From Reinekea sp. G2M2-21 (lineage in GTDB: Bacteria; Pseudomonadota; Gammaproteobacteria; Pseudomonadales; Natronospirillaceae), in NCBI RefSeq assembly GCF_015687175.1, contig NZ_JADPQG010000001.1, positions 682,001 to 746,000 of the forward strand: 64,000 nucleotides of DNA, in the 5' to 3' direction. Positions within the stretch are counted from its first letter, which is position 1; each line of letters starts with the position of its first letter. Positions 57,867 through 64,000 of the stretch are shown piece by piece. The notes under the pieces are model-generated. The model saw nothing but the letters and a program-made list of their open reading frames with translations, had not been told where the DNA came from and did no database searches. The position numbers were made by a program, and so were the translations under genes.

Positions 57867-59156
57867 ATGCTGGAAAAGTTATTTAAACTGAAAGAACACG
57901 GTACGAATGTCCGCACAGAAATGCTGGCTGGCCTTACCACCTTTTTAACGATGGCATACATCATTGCCGTCAACCCGGGCATTTTGTCTGAAACAGGCAT
58001 GCCATTTGATGCGGTATTTGTCGCGACCTGTATCGCTGCTGCGTTCGGTTCGGCTGTTATGGGTCTGTGGGCAAACTACCCAGTCGCATTGGCACCGGGA
58101 ATGGGTTTGAACGCGTTTTTCACGTTTGGCGTTGTCTTCGGTATGGGGCAAAGCTGGGAAGTGGCGCTTGGCTGTGTGTTTTGGTCAGGTATCATCTTTA
58201 CCTTGCTGAGCGCATTTAAAGTTCGTGAATGGATTATCAACGCGATCCCTTCTTCGTTGAAAACCGGTATCTCTGTGGGTATTGGTCTGTTCTTAGCCAT
58301 CATTGGCCTGCAAAATGCTGGCGTCATTGTCGATAACCCAGCCACTTTGGTCGGTTTGGGTGATGCTTCCTCGGTTTCTGTCATTTTGACCTTTGCGGGT
58401 TTTGTCTTAATTACTGCTTTATATCATCGCGGTGTTATCGGATCTGTCATTATCGGTATGGCAGTGGTGACTATTATTGGAGCGTTTTTCGGACTGGTTG
58501 AATTCAACGGCGTGATGAAAATGCCATCCGGATTGGGTGCAACCTTTCTTAAACTAGACATCATGGGTGCGCTTGAGGCCGGTTTATACGCCGTTATTTT
58601 TGCATTTCTGTTTGTCGATCTGTTCGATACCTCTGGTACATTGGTTGCTGTCGCGCAAAAAGGCGACTTGATGGATAAAGACGGCAAACTCCCTCGTTTG
58701 GGCAAAGCATTAATGGCAGACAGTAGCGCGTCCGTTGCCGGTTCCCTGTTGGGCACGTCCACAACGACCTCTTACATTGAAAGCGGCGCGGGTATCGCAG
58801 TCGGTGGGCGCACGGGTCTTACTGCGGTGACAACGGCAGTTTTGTTTTTGGTGGCACTGTTCTTCTCTCCGGTGGCACAAATGATTCCCTCGTTTGCGAC
58901 ATCTGCGGCGTTGATTTTCGTGGCGGTTTTGATGATCTCCACCATTACCAATGTTGCTTGGGACGATCTGACTGAGTCTGCTCCCGTGGTGATTACGGCA
59001 GTGATGATGCCGTTGACCTACTCCATTGCAGAAGGTATCGCCATTGGTTTCCTGACGTATGTGGCAATTAAACTATTGTCTGGTAAGGCAAAGGAAGTAA
59101 ACGTTAGTGTTTACGTGATAGCGGCGCTGGCGTTATTGAAGTATATCTTTCTGTAA
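57867..59156 (+). CDS. AzgA/GhxP-type purine permease (NCS2 family)
   Basis: A 429-residue inner-membrane transporter with about 12-14 helices. The AzgA-type opening TEMLAGLTTFLTMAYIIAVN (with PGILSETGMP), the FAPGMGLNAFF-like APGMGLNAFFTFGVVFG, and DLFDTSGTLVAVAQK with STTTSYIESGAGI identify the AzgA branch rather than UraA/XanQ. Adenine, guanine or hypoxanthine is the likely substrate; the downstream apt favours adenine. Proton symport is usual for the family. apt follows 60 bases later across a G/C palindrome. Confidence 0.92.
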   Translation: MLEKLFKLKEHGTNVRTEMLAGLTTFLTMAYIIAVNPGILSETGMPFDAVFVATCIAAAFGSAVMGLWANYPVALAPGMGLNAFFTFGVVFGMGQSWEVALGCVFWSGIIFTLLSAFKVREWIINAIPSSLKTGISVGIGLFLAIIGLQNAGVIVDNPATLVGLGDASSVSVILTFAGFVLITALYHRGVIGSVIIGMAVVTIIGAFFGLVEFNGVMKMPSGLGATFLKLDIMGALEAGLYAVIFAFLFVDLFDTSGTLVAVAQKGDLMDKDGKLPRLGKALMADSSASVAGSLLGTSTTTSYIESGAGIAVGGRTGLTAVTTAVLFLVALFFSPVAQMIPSFATSAALIFVAVLMISTITNVAWDDLTESAPVVITAVMMPLTYSIAEGIAIGFLTYVAIKLLSGKAKEVNVSVYVIAALALLKYIFL

Positions 59157-59181
59157 TTAAGCTGCGCATCGCCTAATAAGT

Positions 59182-59198
59182 GGGGGGGGATCCCCCCC
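59182..59198. promoter_or_regulatory. G8-AT-C7 palindrome upstream of apt
   Basis: Eight Gs, AT, then seven Cs give a perfect 16-bp self-complementary core (59183-59198) around GGATCC. It lies 10 bases before the GAGG ribosome site of apt. In RNA it would form a very stable hairpin or compete as a G-rich structure; it could hinder read-through or translation. Confidence 0.55.
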
Positions 59199-59216
59199 TG
59201 ATCATTTGAGGTAATT

Positions 59217-59747
59217 ATGTTTGATCCAAAACCCTTTATTCGTACTGTGCCTGATTGGCCAAAACCCGGGGTTCAGTTCCGGGACATCACGACGTTACTC
59301 GCGGACAAAAAGGTTTTTCGCCAGCTAATCGATGCCTTTGTCCATCAATATATTGAGGTCGATTTTGACGCTGTTGTGGGCATAGATGCTCGGGGGTTTA
59401 TTCTGGGCGCACCCATCGCGTATGAGCTGAATAAGGCATTTATCCCGGTTCGTAAGAAAGGCAAATTACCCTTTGCGACATTAGAAGAGTCCTACGAACT
59501 GGAGTATGGTCAAGCCGAAGTACAGATACACGCAGATGCGTTATCTGCGGGTCAGAAAGTGTTGGTGATCGACGATTTAATCGCCACAGGCGGTACGCTG
59601 CAGGCGACCTGTCGTTTAGTTGAGCGCTTAGGCGCCGAAGTCCTGGAATGTGCGGCCATTGTCGATTTACCGGATCTGGGTGGCAGTCAGGCACTGATCG
59701 AGGCTGGCTACCGCATTTTTTCGCTGTCTAGTTTTGAAGGTGAGTGA
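59217..59747 (+). CDS. apt: Adenine phosphoribosyltransferase
   Basis: A 176-residue enzyme making AMP from adenine and PRPP. The PRPP motif [16 protein letters not shown] is at 115-130. [20 protein letters not shown] near the start and [19 protein letters not shown] are standard Apt segments. It follows the purine permease and together they form a purine salvage pair. GAGG precedes the ATG by four bases. Confidence 0.96.
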   Translation: MFDPKPFIRTVPDWPKPGVQFRDITTLLADKKVFRQLIDAFVHQYIEVDFDAVVGIDARGFILGAPIAYELNKAFIPVRKKGKLPFATLEESYELEYGQAEVQIHADALSAGQKVLVIDDLIATGGTLQATCRLVERLGAEVLECAAIVDLPDLGGSQALIEAGYRIFSLSSFEGE

Positions 59748-59879
59748 GCTTTTATACCCGACCAGAAGGCATAGTGGAGGGCTACCCTCGGGTTTGTATT
59801 CTGCTGCTTTTTAAAGCGTTTTGTTGAATCCTGGCGATCTGCCTTAAGCTTACGTTTCGTTATTTCTCGGACCGTATTC

Positions 59880-60602
59880 ATGTTCCTCAGTAACCCGATG
59901 TCTTCACGTCAACGCTCTTCATTGTCTTATCGGTGGAGCGCCTTGATCGGTTTGATTTTGATCGCGCCGGTACCCACCTTAGGTGTTGGGTTAGCTGTGT
60001 TCGGTGACAGTGGACCCGTGTCCAGCATAGTTTGGATGTTCGCGAAGGTTTGGTTGTTGGTCGGTCCCGGTCTTTGGTGGATACTGGTGCAAAAACACCC
60101 GATCGAGCGTCCGACCATTCATGTTAATGGATTGATTCCCGGCGTGCTCAGCGGATTATTACTCAGTCTGATCATTTTCTCAGCTTACTGGTTTATTGCG
60201 CGCCCTTACATGGATTTTACCGCTTTGCGGACATTTACCAGCCAGGTTGGAATAACCTCAGTCTCTGTCTATCTAGGGTTAGTGCTTTACTTAACTGTTT
60301 TGAACAGTCTGATTGAAGAGTATGTATTTCGTTGGTTTATGATTGAACAGTTAAAAGCTTGGCTCTCGCCCCTCATAGCGATAATTGTGTCCGCCATCAT
60401 ATTTACGATTCACCATACTGTCGTCCTATCGGCATATGTACCCTGGTATTTTAATTTATTGGCCAGTGTTGGCGTATTTACCGGCGGGTTGCTTTGGTCA
60501 TTTTTGTACCAGCGTTATGGTCAGATTTGGCCCTGTTACCTGAGTCATATTGGTGCGGATATAGGGGTCTTTCTGATTGGCTACCATGCTTTATTCGGGT
60601 AA
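59880..60602 (+). CDS. CPBP family intramembrane metalloprotease
   Basis: A 240-residue membrane protein with seven or eight helices. The CPBP motif 1 is NSLIEEYVFRWFMIEQLKAW (EExxxR), and motif 2 is FTIHHTVVLSAYVPW; a further H in LSHIGADIGVFLIGY may complete the active site. Roles range from CAAX-type processing to bacteriocin self-immunity; none is indicated here. A second in-frame ATG is six codons downstream. Confidence 0.85.
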   Translation: MFLSNPMSSRQRSSLSYRWSALIGLILIAPVPTLGVGLAVFGDSGPVSSIVWMFAKVWLLVGPGLWWILVQKHPIERPTIHVNGLIPGVLSGLLLSLIIFSAYWFIARPYMDFTALRTFTSQVGITSVSVYLGLVLYLTVLNSLIEEYVFRWFMIEQLKAWLSPLIAIIVSAIIFTIHHTVVLSAYVPWYFNLLASVGVFTGGLLWSFLYQRYGQIWPCYLSHIGADIGVFLIGYHALFG

Positions 60603-60622
60603 ATGGGAATGAAAATAATAAC

Positions 60623-60662
60623 ACTATTAGGTGCAGAGAGTTCCTTATGCGCCTAATAGTGA
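60623..60662 (-). terminator. Terminator-like inverted repeat after the cytochrome c' gene
   Basis: CACTATTAGGTGC pairs with GCGCCTAATAGTG (one G-T pair) across 14 bases. On the minus strand it is followed by TTATTATTTTC, so it fits the end of the cytochrome c' transcript. It also lies 20 bases after the convergent CPBP gene. Confidence 0.65.
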
Positions 60663-60677
60663 GGCAAAGAGTTGGAA

Positions 60678-61118
60678 TTATTTCTTAGCCCGGAATGATT
60701 GATGGCAGCCCCCACAGTTCTTTGCCATAGCTCGGAACTTCACGTTGAATTCGCTTTCATCACTGATTTGGCTCAGCTCTTTCGCGGTAGTCTCTAATCC
60801 GTAAGCTAACGATGAAAACTCGCTCCAATCTTCCCAAATAGCGGCTCGTGATTCACTTTTTTCATCGAGACTGCCTTCTGGAAACAACGCTAATAATGAT
60901 TCACCAGAGTGTTGAGCAATGGTTTGTGCAGATGCCACGACGATGTCGAGATCGAAGGCTTCCCGCCCCCTGGAAATAGCGGTCAGTTTCAGATTGGCGT
61001 CGCCGATGGCTTCCATCGCATCCATACGTTCTTTGACGACGCCGGTGGCTCCGTTATGGGCGAAGGTTAAAGCGCTGACGGCCGTTAATGAAGCAATTGC
61101 GATGTTTTTCGTTATCAT
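60678..61118 (-). CDS. Cytochrome c'
   Basis: A 146-residue periplasmic protein. Residues 1-20 are the signal peptide. The only CxxCH lies near the C-terminus: NCGGCHQSFRAKK (135-139), as in class II cytochromes c' with a five-coordinate heme. The KERMDAMEAIGDANLKL opening and four-helix layout agree. The family binds NO and CO, so it may protect against nitric oxide arising from nitrate metabolism. AGAGAGAG precedes the ATG. Confidence 0.9.
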   Translation of the reverse strand: MITKNIAIASLTAVSALTFAHNGATGVVKERMDAMEAIGDANLKLTAISRGREAFDLDIVVASAQTIAQHSGESLLALFPEGSLDEKSESRAAIWEDWSEFSSLAYGLETTAKELSQISDESEFNVKFRAMAKNCGGCHQSFRAKK

Positions 61119-61323
61119 GGTGTGTACTCTCTCTCTGTCATTTTATTTTCAGTATTAACATCAAAATGCAGCGATTAGGTTTTTTTTTCAGTTCCTTTGC
61201 ACGCTGGAAATTAAGGACGAAGAAGCCGATTTTCGGGAAAAATGGCCAATTAAGCAAATCTAGGCCGGAAATCTAGTAAGATGATAGCCATTACTCTAAG
61301 TTACAAAGATCACAAATTAAACA

Positions 61324-62031
61324 ATGGTATCAATATTAAGTACATTAACCGGTACAACATGGCATGACATTCTGCAAACCGCGTTAACTGAAGATTCTAA
61401 GCACGATTTGCCGGCGTTTTTACAGGGTGAATTGGATGCCGGAAAAACTGTCTACCCAGACCAGAAATTTTGGTTTCGCGCACTCAATGACGTGTCCATT
61501 GATGATGTCAATGTGATTATTTTGGGGCAAGACCCTTATCATAGTGAAGGGTTAGCGCAGGGCTTGAGCTTCAGTGTAGCAGGCAGCACCAAACTGCCCC
61601 CCAGTTTGCGTAATATCTTCAAGGAAATTCAGTCTGATACCGGCATCAACAATGAAAATGGTGATTTAAGTGTCTGGTCGGTTCAAGGTGTCCTGTTACT
61701 TAATGCGGTATTAACGGTCGAAGCGGGCAAGGCTGGCAGTCATGCTAAGAAAGGTTGGGAAACCTTAACCGATGCCATTATCGCAGCCATCAGTGAGCGG
61801 CGCAGTGGTTGTGTGTTCATGTTGTGGGGTGGTTACGCAGAATCTAAACGCGTACTCATCGACGAATTACGGCATTTGGTGCTGACCGCCGCGCATCCTT
61901 CACCTTTGTCGGCCTATCGGGGATGGTTTGGCTGCCGTCATTTTTCGGCAGCAAACCATTTTCTGAGTGAACAGGGAAAGCAACCTATTGATTGGGCAAC
62001 GCGCCCAGTCGCGCAAATATCGCTGTTGTAA
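61324..62031 (+). CDS. ung: Uracil-DNA glycosylase
   Basis: A 235-residue base-excision repair enzyme removing uracil from DNA. The water-activating motif GQDPYH is at 68-73 (Asp70), and AAHPSPLSAYRGWFGCRHFS (His191) forms the minor groove loop. VWSVQGVLLLNAVLTVEAGK with GSHAKKGWETLTD are family-typical. Length fits the UNG family 1. It is a single-gene unit. Confidence 0.96.
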   Translation: MVSILSTLTGTTWHDILQTALTEDSKHDLPAFLQGELDAGKTVYPDQKFWFRALNDVSIDDVNVIILGQDPYHSEGLAQGLSFSVAGSTKLPPSLRNIFKEIQSDTGINNENGDLSVWSVQGVLLLNAVLTVEAGKAGSHAKKGWETLTDAIIAAISERRSGCVFMLWGGYAESKRVLIDELRHLVLTAAHPSPLSAYRGWFGCRHFSAANHFLSEQGKQPIDWATRPVAQISLL

Positions 62032-62578
62032 AACAGTTAGATTGTTAACGTTTGGTGCCAGCGTTGGTCGTGTTTCTGGTAAGCAAAGTCGAATGCGGGC
62101 TTCTCAGGATGCGCATAAGATTCACGCCAACACTTGTCCAAAAAAGCAACCAAATTACCGATCACGTTTGATCGACTCTCTCAATATCGAACTTAGCGGG
62201 ATAGGTATCAAGAAACTCATATTTTTCTTTTTATGAGGAATGCTCTGCAAAAAGTGCAGTACAGGTGAGCGTCAAGTTAACAACGATGTAAATATTTAGT
62301 AGCGCCAGAAAATCCTATCATTGATCGAAAAGCGCGCTTAAATCAGGCATCAACATGTCATCGAGCGCGGATTTCTGAACTTAAACTGACTATCGGTGTG
62401 TAAAAAAATCAGCAAGGAGTGAACAGCTGAACTAAGCTTTACGTAAATAGAACGGAGATCAATGACGATCCCTTTGTCCAACTGTTCATTGTAATTGTCA
62501 TCAAGGTGGCACAAACGATGCACTGGATTTTTTTACCGTCAGTGTCGTGTCACTTGCTCATTTGTTTAGGAGAATCGT
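62032..62578. other. Gene-free region before prkA
   Basis: About 550 bases without a supportable gene. The overlapping plus-strand frame to 62236 starts within ung and encodes no recognisable sequence. The length leaves room for regulated promoters of prkA, a stress and stationary-phase gene elsewhere. No consensus site could be assigned. Confidence 0.4.
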
Positions 62579-64000
62579 ATGGATCTGTTTAAGCATTACC
62601 AGGAGCGTTACGAAACAAAACAACACGAAGAGTTTTCGCTTCAGGAATATCTCGAAATCTGTAAAGGCGACCCAATGGCCTATGCTACCGCACCAGAGCG
62701 TATGCTTGCAGCCATTGGGCAACCCGAAGTTATTGATACCTCGCGCGATTCAAGGTTAAGCCGGATCTTTTCCAATAAGGTCATTCGCCGTTACCCAACC
62801 TTTGCCGAGTTTTATGGCATGGAAGAACCGATAGAGCAGATTGTTTCGTACTTTCGGCATGCTGCGCAGTCACTAGAAGAGAAAAAACAAATACTCTATT
62901 TACTAGGTCCAGTTGGTGGTGGTAAATCGTCCTTGGCTGAGCGCCTCAAGCAGCTGATAGAAAAAATCCCCTTTTATGCCATTAAGGGTTCACCGGTGTT
63001 TGAATCCCCGTTGGGTTTATTTGATCCGACGGAAGATGCCGATATCCTTGCCGAGAGATTCAATATCCCAGCACGATATCTTGGGTCTGTTATGTCACCC
63101 TGGGCTGTGAAGCGTCTGCATGAATTTGGCGGTGACATCAGTCAGTTTCGCGTCGTAAAGTTGTATCCGTCGATCATCGATCAGGTAGCGGTGGCCAAAA
63201 CTGAACCCGGGGACGAAAACAATCAGGATATCTCTGCATTGGTCGGTAAGGTAGATATTCGTCAACTGGAAGATTTTTCGCAGAATGATCCGGATGCCTA
63301 CTCGTTTTCCGGTGCCTTATGTAAAGCGAATCAAGGGTTAATGGAATTCGTGGAAATGTTTAAGGCCCCCATCAAGGTGTTGCATCCGTTGTTGACCGCT
63401 ACACAGGAAGGTAACTACAACGCGACCGAAGGCATGAGTGCTATCCCATTCAATGGCACTATCTTAGCTCACTCAAATGAATCCGAATGGCAACAGTTCC
63501 GTAATAACCGGAATAATGAGGCGTTTCTCGATCGGGTTTATATTGTTAAAGTACCTTATTGTCTTCGAGTTTCTGAAGAGGTTAACATCTACGAAAAATT
63601 ATTGGAGCACAGTTCACTGCGTGAATCACCCTGTGCACCGGATACATTGAAAATGCTTGCTCAATTCAGTGTGCTTTCACGTATGGCCGTGCCGGAGAAT
63701 TCAAATCTGTATTCCAAAATGCGGGTGTACGATGGTGAGAATCTGAAGGACACCGACCCGAAAGCGAAAACGATTCAGGAATATAAAGACGCTGCGGGCG
63801 TTAACGAAGGAATGGATGGGTTGTCGACTCGCTTTGCCTTCAAGATACTCTCTAAAGTGTTTAACTTCGACGCTACCGAAATAGCCGCTAACCCAGTGCA
63901 TCTGCTTTATGTCCTGGAAGAACAGATTGAGCAACAGCAATTTCCTCAAGAGCTTCACGATCGATATCTGTCCCACCTGAAAGAATTTCTGGCACCTCGG
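62579..64000 (+). CDS. prkA: Serine protein kinase PrkA (5' part, cut by window end)
   Basis: 474 codons are visible and the frame is open at the window edge; the full protein is usually about 640 residues (E. coli YeaG). It starts ATG at 62579 after AGGAG. The AAA-type PrkA N-domain includes the Walker A loop LLGPVGGGKSSLAE (108-121), GSPVFESPLGLFDP, NQGLMEFVEMFKAPIKVLHP and GTILAHSNESEW. The C-terminal kinase-like domain is beyond the window. YeaG-type kinases act in nitrogen-starvation and stationary-phase responses, usually with YeaH and SpoVR downstream, which cannot be seen here. Confidence 0.94.
   Translation, partial: MDLFKHYQERYETKQHEEFSLQEYLEICKGDPMAYATAPERMLAAIGQPEVIDTSRDSRLSRIFSNKVIRRYPTFAEFYGMEEPIEQIVSYFRHAAQSLEEKKQILYLLGPVGGGKSSLAERLKQLIEKIPFYAIKGSPVFESPLGLFDPTEDADILAERFNIPARYLGSVMSPWAVKRLHEFGGDISQFRVVKLYPSIIDQVAVAKTEPGDENNQDISALVGKVDIRQLEDFSQNDPDAYSFSGALCKANQGLMEFVEMFKAPIKVLHPLLTATQEGNYNATEGMSAIPFNGTILAHSNESEWQQFRNNRNNEAFLDRVYIVKVPYCLRVSEEVNIYEKLLEHSSLRESPCAPDTLKMLAQFSVLSRMAVPENSNLYSKMRVYDGENLKDTDPKAKTIQEYKDAAGVNEGMDGLSTRFAFKILSKVFNFDATEIAANPVHLLYVLEEQIEQQQFPQELHDRYLSHLKEFLAPR

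Overview
The window looks like chromosome of a marine-type gammaproteobacterium, plausibly of the Oceanospirillales/Saccharospirillaceae kind. The support is the gene content: a GntR-controlled prpB-prpC-acnD-prpF block, a periplasmic nitrate reductase operon, malate:quinone oxidoreductase, and the gammaproteobacterial DUF3549, DUF3581, YqcC and YchJ families. Base composition is even, and no rRNA, prophage, CRISPR array or intact insertion sequence was seen. The genus is inference only.

Layout. 1-0.95 kb: tRNA-Ser(GGA) and tRNA-Pro(TGG), followed by about seven 77-bp tandem repeats, each carrying a copy of the last 22 nt of the tRNA-Pro gene. 0.95-9.8 kb: a peroxiredoxin-like protein, a ComEA-like protein, the methylcitrate operon with two operator-like palindromes, and a beta-carbonic anhydrase. 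9.8-12.7 kb: a 268-bp MITE-like element, a degenerate intergenic repeat with a second copy at 52.9 kb, and gapA. 12.7-26.1 kb: a TPR-GGDEF protein, then a nitrate respiration block made of moeA-narL-narX reading left and napEFDABC reading right, followed by a cheX-cheY-kinase module. 26-40.9 kb: assorted housekeeping and hypothetical genes, including MarC, a histone-deacetylase-like hydrolase, SodB, a DeoR regulator, a polysaccharide deacetylase broken by a one-base frameshift, a sulfurtransferase and a GGDEF-EAL protein. 41-45.3 kb: tRNA-Met-Gln-Gln on the minus strand, then cysC, sulfotransferase, glycosyltransferase and DUF2334 deacetylase genes that look like a small sulfated-glycan locus. 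45.3-52.9 kb: LemA and an M48 protease, then the conserved rpsF-rpsR-DUF2232-rplI-dnaB-alr neighbourhood. 53.4-64 kb: a cyanophycinase-like lipoprotein with a repeat-bearing insertion, mqo, a purine permease with apt, a CPBP protease, a cytochrome c', ung, and the start of prkA.

How the genes work together. The prp genes form one route from propionyl-CoA and oxaloacetate through 2-methylcitrate to pyruvate and succinate; no prpE is present. NarX-NarL, MoeA and NapEFDABC supply nitrate sensing, molybdenum cofactor and the reductase with its electron chain to quinol. CysC would make PAPS for the adjacent sulfotransferase. The permease and Apt form a purine salvage pair.

Most unusual points: the tRNA-derived tandem array, the split S51 peptidase with three internal repeats, the CheA-like kinase with its own sensor domain beside CheX and CheY, the compact sulfation locus, the MITE-like element, and a stretch of 8 G then 7 C just upstream of apt.
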